A stretch of 47,452 bases of DNA, taken from a bacterium. GTDB taxonomy: Bacteria > Actinomycetota > Acidimicrobiia > Acidimicrobiales > Bin134. This document shows, piece by piece, positions 40,550 through 47,452 of the stretch. The stretch spans positions 1 to 47,452 of the forward strand of contig JAPOTT010000031.1 in NCBI GenBank assembly GCA_026709025.1, written 5' to 3'. Position 1 is the first letter of the stretch. Every line of letters starts with the position of its first letter. The notes under the pieces were generated by a model that saw only the letters and a list, made by a program, of their open reading frames with translations, was not told the DNA's origin and made no database searches. Position numbers and translations under genes: made by a program.

Positions 40550-41134
40550 ATGGCACTCATGGGAACACTTGCTGTAACCGGCGAAACAGATGCCGATCAA
40601 CTGCTACTAGACGATCCGTTTGCCCTTTTGCTGGCCATGATGTTGGACCAACAAATCCCTATGGAGTGGGCTTTCAAATCTCCCTTACGCCTCAAAGAGC
40701 GCATCGGGAACGACTTTTCAGCCGAGCGTCTAGCCGTCTTAAACCCCGATGCCGCTGAAACGGCCTTCAAGGAAAAACCTGCGTTGCACCGCTTCCCCGG
40801 CTCCATGGCCCGCCGAGCCCAAGACCTCGCCCGACACATTGTGGAGAACTACAACGGCAATGCCGCCGAGATTTGGGGCAGCGCCAACAGCGGCGAGGAG
40901 TTGCTTGCGCGCCTCAAGGCCCTACCGGGCTACGGAGATGAAAAAGCCAGGATATTTGTGGCCCTTTTGGCTAAACGGTTCGGTATAAAACCAAGCGGCT
41001 GGGAACACGCCGCTGGCCCCTTTGCAGATGATGCGCCCCGAACCGTTGCCGACATTGACAGCCCCGAAGCCCTAGCCGAGGTGCGCGCATGGAAAAAGGC
41101 CCAAAAAGCCAAAGGCAAAGCCAAATCAGACTAA
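40550..41134 (+). CDS. HhH-GPD base-excision-repair-like protein (actinobacterial family)
   Basis: From ATG 40550 the protein has 194 residues; the open frame upstream is not conserved. M-A-L-M-G-T-L-A-V-T-G-E-T-D-A-D-Q-L-L-L-D-D-P-F-A-L-L-L-A-M-M-L-D-Q-Q-I-P-M-E matches a family resembling the helix-hairpin-helix glycosylase superfamily. L-K-A-L-P-G-Y-G-D-E-K-A-R-I is the HhH motif (about residues 123-136). No Fe-S cysteines are present. The C-terminus is Lys/Ala-rich. DNA glycosylase activity is an inference from fold only. No clear ribosome site precedes the ATG. Confidence 0.8.
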   Translation: MALMGTLAVTGETDADQLLLDDPFALLLAMMLDQQIPMEWAFKSPLRLKERIGNDFSAERLAVLNPDAAETAFKEKPALHRFPGSMARRAQDLARHIVENYNGNAAEIWGSANSGEELLARLKALPGYGDEKARIFVALLAKRFGIKPSGWEHAAGPFADDAPRTVADIDSPEALAEVRAWKKAQKAKGKAKSD

Positions 41135-41167
41135 GCGCAGCATCAGCATGGGCATGACACAGTAGCT

Positions 41168-41223
41168 AAGAACTTAGTATTAGGAACTCAGTATTAAAAA
41201 CTCAGTATCAAGAACTTAGTATC
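41168..41223. repeat. 14-bp tandem repeat, four copies
   Basis: AAGAACTTAGTATT, AGGAACTCAGTATT, AAAAACTCAGTATC and AAGAACTTAGTATC run head to tail between the HhH-GPD gene and the small membrane ORF, covering that ORF's last codons. Confidence 0.9.
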
Positions 41224-41303
41224 AAGATGGCCTGCACCGTGAAGGCCACCAAGATGGCTACTCCGCACAAAAGCGCCAAGAGAATTAGCTTGCGGGTGCT
41301 CAC
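41208..41303 (-). CDS. 31-aa single-pass membrane ORF coupled to the LapA-domain gene
   Basis: GTG 41303 overlaps the stop of the LapA-domain gene (GTGA). The product is M-S-T-R-K-L-I-L-L-A-L-L-C-G-V-A-I-L-V-A followed by F-T-V-Q-A-I-L-I-L-S-S: a short basic start and one membrane helix. The coupling and composition suggest a real small protein. Its end lies in a 14-bp repeat, so the C-terminus may have been altered by slippage. No function is known. Confidence 0.5.
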   Translation of the reverse strand: MSTRKLILLALLCGVAILVAFTVQAILILSS

Positions 41304-41632
41304 CTAGCGGCGCGGTTGCGGCGCCGACGTCCTACGTACCAGCGCACGATCTCAGTACACACCACGCTCAAGCCGATGGTGATCAACAACAACAAGAACA
41401 CCGGCAAATCCCAATCCCACCCAAGAAAGTGTACTTGGGTTTCCTCGGTGTTTTGAGCAATGAATATCACCAGCGCTATTCCAGCCGCCCCACCTAAAAC
41501 CATGCGAACGTTAATCTCACGCAACAAATCCCTCAGGTTTGGACGACCACGAGGCTTTTGAGCAGAGCTGTCGTGACCTTGATGATCAAACGGGGGGCGC
41601 TCAGAACCAGCGCTAGGAGGTGTCTGTGTCAT
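41300..41632 (-). CDS. LapA-domain (DUF1049) membrane protein
   Basis: The 110-residue protein has a polar, Pro-rich N-terminal stretch (1-40), a first membrane segment (M-V-L-G-G-A-A-G-I-A-L-V-I-F-I-A), the conserved N-T-E-E-T-Q-V-H-F-L-G-W-D-W-D-L-P element, a second membrane segment, and a basic end (G-R-R-R-R-N-R-A-A-R). This is the LapA/DUF1049 pattern. Its role in actinobacteria is unclear. It is divergent from the epimerase gene across 41 nt. Confidence 0.85.
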   Translation of the reverse strand: MTQTPPSAGSERPPFDHQGHDSSAQKPRGRPNLRDLLREINVRMVLGGAAGIALVIFIAQNTEETQVHFLGWDWDLPVFLLLLITIGLSVVCTEIVRWYVGRRRRNRAAR

Positions 41633-41673
41633 ACCCCCACGCTAGTCGCTCTCATACCCGCTACGCTGAACCT

Positions 41674-42576
41674 ATGAAAGTTGCGGTTACCGGTTCTAGC
41701 GGTTTAATAGGCAAAGCACTTATAGAGTTGCTTGAAGCCTCAGAACACGAAGTGATTCGCATCATCCGCGATCAATCCAAACTAGATAGCAACACCCGCT
41801 ATTGGAACCCCGCAACCGGTGATATCGATACCACCGCATTTGATGAAGCCGATGCAGTAGTGCATCTAGCAGGTGCAAACATCGGCGAGCGGCGCTGGAG
41901 CGATAACCGCAAGCGCGAACTGCGCGAGAGTCGTGTAACCGCTACTGAGCTATTAGTAGAGGCCATGCACGCTGTCCACAATCCGCCCGCAGTGTTGGTA
42001 GCCGGATCAGCGGTGGGCTACTACGGCAACCGCGGCGATGAAGTCCTTAGCGAAGATTCCGAAGCTGGTAAAGGTTTTTTGGCCGATCTCACGGTGGACT
42101 GGGAAGCTGCTACAAACACAGCTGAACATGAGGGAACCAGAGTAGTGCTAGCCCGTACTGGTCTGGTTGTGTCTGGCAATGCTCCGTTTCTCACCAAGAT
42201 GCTGAAACCTTTCAAGCTGGGCTTAGGCGGGCCGTTAGGCGATGGCACGCAATGGTGGTCTTGGATAGATATAGAAGACGAGGTGCGCGCCTTAGCGTTC
42301 CTGCTAACTTCCAACCTGTCCGGTCCTGTAAACCTGTGCTCGCCCAACCCCGTTACCAACCGTGAGTTCACCCGCACATTAGCCTCGGTACTGAAGCGGC
42401 CCGCGTTGTTGCCGGTGCCTCGCTTTGGCCCGCGCCTGCTATTGGGTGCCGAGCTTGCCGATGAACTGCTGTTCTGTAGCACTAAAGCCATGCCCAATGT
42501 GCTGTGCAATGCTGGCTTTAAGTTTGAGCACGACAACCTGCAAGCCACCTTGCAAAGGGCTCTGGTGTCTGCTTAG
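41674..42576 (+). CDS. SDR39U1/TIGR01777-type NAD(P)-binding epimerase-like protein
   Basis: From ATG 41674 the 300-residue protein opens M-K-V-A-V-T-G-S-S-G-L-I-G-K-A-L, the dinucleotide loop of extended short-chain dehydrogenases. D-A-V-V-H-L-A-G-A-N-I and S-A-V-G-Y-Y-G follow, with L-A-R-T-G-L-V and the C-terminal half typical of the TIGR01777 group (N-L-C-S-P-N-P-V-T-N-R-E-F-T-R). The family relates to the E. coli YfcH protein; its substrate is unknown. The 92-nt gap after it contains CTAG-rich sequence and no clear terminator. Confidence 0.9.
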   Translation: MKVAVTGSSGLIGKALIELLEASEHEVIRIIRDQSKLDSNTRYWNPATGDIDTTAFDEADAVVHLAGANIGERRWSDNRKRELRESRVTATELLVEAMHAVHNPPAVLVAGSAVGYYGNRGDEVLSEDSEAGKGFLADLTVDWEAATNTAEHEGTRVVLARTGLVVSGNAPFLTKMLKPFKLGLGGPLGDGTQWWSWIDIEDEVRALAFLLTSNLSGPVNLCSPNPVTNREFTRTLASVLKRPALLPVPRFGPRLLLGAELADELLFCSTKAMPNVLCNAGFKFEHDNLQATLQRALVSA

Positions 42577-42668
42577 CTCTGGCACCTACTTAGCTTCAGT
42601 ACCTGTGTAGCTGCCAACGAGCTAGCTGCTAGCGCTCTTAGGAGTGATCCAAGCTAAAGCGATCTAAA

Positions 42669-43133
42669 CTAAAACAGCGTCACCACAGATTCTGGCTCGT
42701 CGGGTTGTTCATCGGCGGCCTCAGTGGCCAACCGGTCGGCCTCATCGTTCCACGGGTCGCCAGAATGGCCTTTCACCCACACAAACTTGATGTCTCGCGC
42801 TTGTACCTGTTCAATCAAAGGCTCCCACAGATCTCGATTGGCCACAGCCTTTTTGTCACTGTTACGCCAACCTCGCTTAATCCACCCTTCCCACCAGCCG
42901 TCTCGAAAGCAGGTGGTCACATAAGTGGAATCACTGTATATCTCTAGCGGGCCTTCTAAGTTCCTTACCGCCTCAAGCACAGCGGTGAGCTCCATGCGCT
43001 GGTTAGTAGTTTTGGGCGATCCGCCAGACGCTTGGGCACCTCCAGGCACCACCCAACCCCAACCGCCCTTACCCGGATTCCCCCGACAAGCACCATCGGT
43101 GTAAACCATCGTAGTTCTTTGTTGCCCCGACAC
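42669..43133 (-). CDS. rnhA: Ribonuclease HI
   Basis: RNase HI cuts the RNA strand of RNA-DNA hybrids. The four catalytic acidic residues are visible: Asp in V-Y-T-D-G-A, Glu in R-M-E-L, Asp in Y-S-D-S and Asp in N-D-E-A-D-R-L-A. The histidine of V-K-G-H-S-G is also present. I chose GTG 43133 because starting at ATG 43109 would cut the first strand short; the product then has 154 residues. It is divergent from aceE. Confidence 0.95.
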   Translation of the reverse strand: MSGQQRTTMVYTDGACRGNPGKGGWGWVVPGGAQASGGSPKTTNQRMELTAVLEAVRNLEGPLEIYSDSTYVTTCFRDGWWEGWIKRGWRNSDKKAVANRDLWEPLIEQVQARDIKFVWVKGHSGDPWNDEADRLATEAADEQPDEPESVVTLF

Positions 43134-43203
43134 CACCCCAATAGTGGCACGAAAGACCACAAACTTGAAACATAGAGGCTAAATTGAATAAGAAAATATT
43201 CAA

Positions 43204-43263
43204 CCTCTCATCTACCCACCTCTCATCTACCAACCATCCACCTAACAACCATCCAACCAACAA
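43204..43263. repeat. 15-bp degenerate tandem repeat, four units, upstream of aceE
   Basis: CCTCTCATCTACCCA, CCTCTCATCTACCAA, CCATCCACCTAACAA and CCATCCAACCAACAA follow one another in the rnhA-aceE divergent gap. The plus strand is almost free of G, so a transcript would be unstructured. Confidence 0.75.
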
Positions 43264-43283
43264 ATCAAGAAAGCCGAGCTTCA

Positions 43284-45992
43284 GTGTCTGAGCCCTTCGT
43301 GTCTGTCCACTTCTCACAACAGCTTCCCGACACAGACCCCACCGAAACCCAAGAATGGCTAGACAGCCTAGACGCGGTGGTACGCGCCTCGGGCCGTCAA
43401 CGAGGCCGCTACCTGCTGCGCCGTCTGTTGGATCGAGCCGAAGAACTAGGCAGCGGCATCTCAGGCACGGTTCAAACGCCCTACGTAAACACCATTCCCA
43501 CTTCCAAGCAACCGTTCTTTTCGGGTGACGAACACCTCGAACGCCGTATCAGAGCCTACATCCGCTGGAACGCTGCGGTGATGGTGGTGAAGGCCAACAA
43601 GCAAGCCGATGGCATTGGCGGACACCTATCTACCTTCGCCTCCTCCGCATCACTTTATGAGGTGGGTTTCAACCACTTCTTTAGAGGCAAAGAAGACGGG
43701 CTGCCCGGCGATGCCATCTACATTCAGGGCCACGCAGCACCGGGTATATACGCCCGCGCCTACCTAGAAGGACGGCTCAGCGAGCAGCAACTAGACAACT
43801 TCCGCATGGAGATTTGCGGCAACGGACTATCTAGCTACCCCCACCCCCGACTCATGCCGGATTTTTGGGAATATCCAACGGTGTCTATGGGGCTAGGGCC
43901 AATCAACTCCATCTACCAAGCCCGCTTCTACCGGTACCTGCACGACCGGCGCATAGAAGACACCAGCAGCTCCAAAGTGTGGTGCTTTGTGGGTGATGGA
44001 GAGTGCGACGAGCCCGAAACACTAGGCTCCATATCACTTGCAGGCCGGGCCAAGCTAAACAACCTAATTTGGGTAGTGAACTGCAACTTGCAGCGCCTAG
44101 ACGGGCCAGTGCGAGGCAACGGCAGCATCATCCAAGAGCTAGAGGGCAACTTCCGTGGCTCAGGCTGGAACGTGATTAAGGTGATTTGGGGCTCCAGATG
44201 GGATGAGCTGCTAGCTGCCGATGTGGATGGGTTGCTGTTAGAGAAGATGGGCTCCACAGTGGATGGGGAATACCAGCGTTATGCCACCGAAACTGGTGCC
44301 TACATCCGCGAGAAGTTCTTTGGACCAGATCCCCGCCTACGTAAGATGGTGGCCCATCTAACCGACCGTCAGCTAGAAGAACTCCCCCGCGGCGGCCACG
44401 ACTATCTCAAGCTGTATGCCGCCTACAAAGCTGCTGTGGAGATGACCGAACGGCCAACCGTGATCTTGGCCAAAACAATCAAAGGGTGGACTTTGGGCGA
44501 AGGTCTAGAAGCCCGAAATGCCACCCATCAGGCCAAAAAGATGACCACCGAACAGCTAGTGGAGTTGCGCTCCCGCCTGCACCTAGAAAACGAAATACCT
44601 ATCGAAGCCTTAAGCGACGACACCAACCCTCCCTACTACAAACCACCACCCAACTCTGCGGAGCATCGCTACCTAATGGCCCGGCGCACCGAACTAGACG
44701 GGCCGTTGCCCAGCCGCATCGTACACGTGCGTCGTCCACTGAAGCTGCCCGACAACAAGCTGTTCAGCAACTACGACGAGGGCTCTAGTGGGCGGGAGGT
44801 GTCCACCACCATGGTGTTCACGCAGATGCTACGCAACATGATGCGCGATAAAGCGTTTGGGGATCGCGTGGTTCCAATAGTGCCAGATGAGGCCCGCACC
44901 TTCGGCATGGACTCGCTGTTTCGAGAGTTCAAAATCTACGCCTCTCAGGGCCAACTCTATGAACCGGTAGACCACGACCTATTGCTTTCATACGCCGAAG
45001 GACAAGAAGGTCAGCTACTAGAAGAGGGCATCACCGAGGCGGGTTCTTTAGCTTCATGGACAGCAGCAGCCACCAGCTATGCCACCATGGGTGTGCCGAT
45101 GGTGGCGTTCTACACCTTCTACTCCATGTTCGGATTTCAAAGGGTTGGCGATTTGATCTGGTCTGCGGCCGATTCTAGGGCTCGTGGATTCCTGATGGGC
45201 GCTACCGCTGGGCGTACTACCTTGTTGGGTGAGGGCTTGCAGCATCAAGACGGCCACAGCCTGCTTTTGGCATCCACCGTGCCCGCTTGTCGAGCTTACG
45301 ACCCTGCATTTGCCTACGAACTAGGTGCCATCGTGCGATCTGGGTTAGAACGCATGTACGGCAGCGGCAACAAAGATGAGTTCTATTACATAACCATTTA
45401 CAACGAAAACTACACCCAACCCCAAAGAGCCGACTTCATAAGCGATGAGCAGATCTTGTCGGGCCTGTACCAGTGGAACCACACTCCCGAAGGCACCAGC
45501 CAGCAAGCCTCCATCATCTTTTCTGGCGTGGCCCACCAAGCCGCTCGCGATGCACAAACCGAGCTAGCAGAGCGTTACGGCATCGGGGTAGACCTTCTAA
45601 GCGCTCCCTCCTACAAAACAGCCCGCGAGCAGGCTCTAAGCGTTGAGCGACATAACCGCCTCCACCCCGATGAACCGCCACAAGTGCCGCTTGTTACCCA
45701 ACGCCTAGCCGCAGGGCAAGGCCCTGTTGTAGCGGTTAGCGATTTTATGACCATGGTTCCCGACCAAATTGCTCGTTGGGTACCACGGCCGTTTGTACCT
45801 TTGGGAACCGATGGCTACGGACGCTCCGATACCCGTGAAGCCTTGCGGAAGTTCTTTGGTACCGATGCCAACAGCGTGGTTGGTGCAGTGCTTAGCGCCC
45901 TAGCTGCTGAGGGTAGCTTAGATGTGGCCGTAGCCAAAGAGGCCATTGCCCGCTATGGCCTTCTAGAACCCCAACACGATCCCACCGCCTAG
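43284..45992 (+). CDS. aceE: Pyruvate dehydrogenase E1 component, homodimeric type (AceE)
   Basis: AceE decarboxylates pyruvate with thiamine diphosphate and passes the acetyl group to lipoyl-E2. The 902-residue protein has the family opening D-P-T-E-T-Q-E-W-L-D-S-L-D, the thiamine-diphosphate motif G-D-G-E (about residue 237) with N-C-N some 28 residues later, and E-G-I-T-E-A-G and Y-T-F-Y-S-M-F-G-F-Q-R in the central domain. The length is normal. The start is GTG 43284. Actinobacteria usually carry aceE apart from E2 and E3, as here. A short GCCTC-TAT-GAGGC hairpin follows the stop. Confidence 0.97.
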   Translation: MSEPFVSVHFSQQLPDTDPTETQEWLDSLDAVVRASGRQRGRYLLRRLLDRAEELGSGISGTVQTPYVNTIPTSKQPFFSGDEHLERRIRAYIRWNAAVMVVKANKQADGIGGHLSTFASSASLYEVGFNHFFRGKEDGLPGDAIYIQGHAAPGIYARAYLEGRLSEQQLDNFRMEICGNGLSSYPHPRLMPDFWEYPTVSMGLGPINSIYQARFYRYLHDRRIEDTSSSKVWCFVGDGECDEPETLGSISLAGRAKLNNLIWVVNCNLQRLDGPVRGNGSIIQELEGNFRGSGWNVIKVIWGSRWDELLAADVDGLLLEKMGSTVDGEYQRYATETGAYIREKFFGPDPRLRKMVAHLTDRQLEELPRGGHDYLKLYAAYKAAVEMTERPTVILAKTIKGWTLGEGLEARNATHQAKKMTTEQLVELRSRLHLENEIPIEALSDDTNPPYYKPPPNSAEHRYLMARRTELDGPLPSRIVHVRRPLKLPDNKLFSNYDEGSSGREVSTTMVFTQMLRNMMRDKAFGDRVVPIVPDEARTFGMDSLFREFKIYASQGQLYEPVDHDLLLSYAEGQEGQLLEEGITEAGSLASWTAAATSYATMGVPMVAFYTFYSMFGFQRVGDLIWSAADSRARGFLMGATAGRTTLLGEGLQHQDGHSLLLASTVPACRAYDPAFAYELGAIVRSGLERMYGSGNKDEFYYITIYNENYTQPQRADFISDEQILSGLYQWNHTPEGTSQQASIIFSGVAHQAARDAQTELAERYGIGVDLLSAPSYKTAREQALSVERHNRLHPDEPPQVPLVTQRLAAGQGPVVAVSDFMTMVPDQIARWVPRPFVPLGTDGYGRSDTREALRKFFGTDANSVVGAVLSALAAEGSLDVAVAKEAIARYGLLEPQHDPTA

Positions 45993-46004
45993 CCTCTATG
46001 AGGC
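45992..46004 (+). terminator. Weak hairpin at the aceE stop
   Basis: GCCTC, loop TAT, GAGGC begins at the last base of the aceE stop codon. The stem is 5 bp and GC-rich but no T-tract follows, so termination is only suggested. Confidence 0.35.
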
Positions 46005-46051
46005 CAGCCCCCGCTCCTTATCGGGCAAAGGAAAGTTGAAGTCATCAGGAG

Positions 46052-47395
46052 TTAGGGTACGCCAACCTTTAGTGGCGCCAACATAGAGTTTTTTTTAGGT
46101 GGCCTGAGATCGTATTTACCATCTTGGTTTTGGGTTACTTGCCAGCCGTTGTCGTGGATGTTGTGGTGACATGACGTGCAAACCAACACAAGGTTGTCTA
46201 GGTTGGTTTGTCCGCCGTGAGCCCAGTGTTGAATGTGGTGTGCTTCACACCACGTAGCTGTACGCCCGCATCCTACGCAGTGTTTATCGCGCACTATTAG
46301 CGCGCAGCGTTGCGCTTCAGTGGCGGAGCGGTGTTTTCTTCCTAACCAAAGTTTCTGAGTTTTGGTGTTGAACACAGCAGGCAAAATGTCTGCTTCACAG
46401 GCTAGTTTGATGGCTTCTGTGACTGGTATAGGGGTGTCGTCTAGGAGGCGGGTGTTGGTCATTTGTTTTTTCAACACGTCCCAATCAGCAGTTAAAATCA
46501 ACGTAGGCCGCCGCTGTTTACGCTCACCACCCTCGCTGTTACCCTCACTACTACCGTTGTTTTTGCTGTCTTTGTGCAACAGGTTCACTAAAGCGTCAGC
46601 TAATAGCTGATCAAAACCTGTGAGATCACCAGGATTGTTTGTTTCAGCGTTTTGGTTGCGTAGCCTGCGTGTTTCATCGGCTAGGGCTGTTTCAATGATG
46701 CTGCCTGCTACGGGGTCGAAACGACCGTTGAGGATGAACATGCCGTCATCGGGCGAAGTGAAACAGTTCAGCGAACGATTTGCGCGTTGACGGTCGAAGT
46801 TGGATTGCCCGTCGTCGCCTGATTGTTCGTGTTGGTGATCGCGCACTGTTTTTGTGAAAGCACCGTAATCTTGTGTACGAGCAGCTTCCACCAAAACACT
46901 CTCATCTACTGGGCCTTGCGAAGCTGCTTTAGCGATCTTAGTGGCATGAGCAGATGGAATCTCACCAGCACTCAAAGCATTCAAAGTCTCGGGCACCTCA
47001 GCGAACTGTGATGCTGTTTGCACCTCGCGGCGAGCTTGTTGGCGTGAAGCCTGCAACGCTTCAGTCACCATACGACGAGCCATACCCTCACCAACACGGC
47101 TTTTGTACTCAGCCAAAGTAGACGTTTTCATAGCCGCCAACTGAGCCTCAGAAACTTTGATCAACTCCAACCGCTCCCGCAACCCCAACAAAGACAAACC
47201 CGACACATCCACCACACCAGGCCACACCACACCACCACCACCATCAACCACACCACCGCTCACAGCATCACCCGCCACTGAACCGCTAACAACACCACCA
47301 ACCGCACCATCAGCATCGCCAACAAACGAACCACTCACAAGCTCACCGGCCTGTAGGCCCTGCCCAACAACCTCATCTAGAAGCTCAAACTCCAT
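46052..47395 (-). CDS. DUF222/13E12-type HNH endonuclease, probably frameshifted near its 3' end
   Basis: The protein has an N-terminal DUF222 region (about residues 38-260) and a C-terminal HNH domain with C-V-G-C-G, E-A-H-H-I-Q-H-W and C-T-S-C-H-H-N. It is the inverted relative of the partial gene at 1-789. Start ATG 47395 is preferred; ATG 47425 and TTG 47443 are in frame. After D-L-R-P-P-K-K an A8 tract (46089-46096) leads to a short end N-S-M-L-A-P-L-K-V-G-V-P. With one more A the frame would read K-L-Y-V-G-A-T-K-G-W-R-T-L-T-P-D-D-F and run to a stop at 45996-45998, filling the gap up to aceE. Confidence 0.85.
   Translation of the reverse strand: MEFELLDEVVGQGLQAGELVSGSFVGDADGAVGGVVSGSVAGDAVSGGVVDGGGGVVWPGVVDVSGLSLLGLRERLELIKVSEAQLAAMKTSTLAEYKSRVGEGMARRMVTEALQASRQQARREVQTASQFAEVPETLNALSAGEIPSAHATKIAKAASQGPVDESVLVEAARTQDYGAFTKTVRDHQHEQSGDDGQSNFDRQRANRSLNCFTSPDDGMFILNGRFDPVAGSIIETALADETRRLRNQNAETNNPGDLTGFDQLLADALVNLLHKDSKNNGSSEGNSEGGERKQRRPTLILTADWDVLKKQMTNTRLLDDTPIPVTEAIKLACEADILPAVFNTKTQKLWLGRKHRSATEAQRCALIVRDKHCVGCGRTATWCEAHHIQHWAHGGQTNLDNLVLVCTSCHHNIHDNGWQVTQNQDGKYDLRPPKKNSMLAPLKVGVP
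46089..46096 (-). other. A8 homopolymer (T8 on plus): likely frameshift site in the DUF222/HNH gene
   Basis: Eight A residues on the coding strand separate the conserved HNH part from an alternative-frame tail that stays open for 30 codons after the tract. Natural slippage, phase variation or a sequencing error are all possible. Confidence 0.6.
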
Positions 47396-47452
47396 GAATG
47401 TAAGCCTACAAGCACCCTGCGACATATCCAACCAAATAATCAAAAAAACTAG

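Noticed and set aside
41168-41223. CRISPR array
   Set aside because: The 14-bp units are contiguous with no spacers, and no cas genes are present.
1-47452. Insertion sequence or prophage
   Set aside because: No transposase, integrase, phage structural gene or flanking target duplication was found; the only large repeated sequence is the DUF222/HNH gene pair.
1-47452. tRNA or rRNA genes
   Set aside because: No gap holds a cloverleaf with a T-loop GTTCGAAT-type motif, and no rRNA-like sequence was noticed.

Overview
This window reads as a single contig from an actinobacterium of moderate GC content, most plausibly from or near the class Acidimicrobiia. The placement is an inference from gene families, not from a marker tree. 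The supporting families are two DUF222/HNH (13E12-type) nucleases, a Bpa proteasome activator ending in GTYL, SepF with FtsZ and no FtsA, a meso-DAP type MurE (DNPR motif), a Lys/Ala-rich TraR/DksA-like protein between lspA and ileS, an actinobacterial HhH-GPD family protein and MenA.

Layout. Positions 1-789 hold the 3' part of a DUF222/HNH gene. A related copy lies inverted at the far end (about 46.05-47.4 kb). Next come menA (menaquinone), a DUF255 thioredoxin-fold protein and a large secreted fibronectin-III protein with a duplicated four-cysteine module. From about 7.3 to 10.4 kb the minus strand carries an SCP-x type thiolase, its DUF35 zinc-ribbon/OB partner, a nitroreductase and an unrecognised protein with a possible GNAT fold. 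From 10.6 to 15.8 kb are dnaE, bpa and an alkaline-phosphatase-superfamily phosphodiesterase, with a divergent Rrf2 regulator gene. From 16.4 to 19.0 kb are rluD-like, lspA and the TraR/DksA-like gene, divergent from ileS (19.1-22.3 kb).

The core is a division and cell wall (dcw) cluster on the minus strand, transcribed from about 38.8 kb down to 22.4 kb: mraZ, rsmH, ftsL, ftsI, murE, mraY, murD, ftsW, murG, murC, murB, ftsQ, ftsZ, yggS-like, sepF. Most junctions overlap or are only a few bases apart. Together they make UDP-MurNAc-peptide and lipid II and assemble the septal peptidoglycan machinery. murF is absent from its usual place between murE and mraY, and ftsA, yggT and divIVA are also absent. 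Five GGG triplets with an exact 10-bp period precede mraZ, as expected for a MraZ operator. The 319-nt mraZ-rsmH gap holds a long inverted repeat that looks like a structured RNA leader.

The right flank holds a lipoate-ligase-fold protein, a small HNH protein, an 84-aa unnamed protein, an HhH-GPD protein, a LapA-domain membrane protein with a coupled 31-aa membrane ORF, an SDR39U1-type epimerase, rnhA, aceE and the second DUF222/HNH gene, which appears frameshifted in an A8 tract. Short tandem repeats of 10-22 bp recur in gaps and in protein linkers. I found no tRNA, rRNA, CRISPR array or insertion sequence. No single obviously new system stands out. The best leads are the secreted four-Cys module, the mraZ control region with the rsmH leader, and the missing murF.
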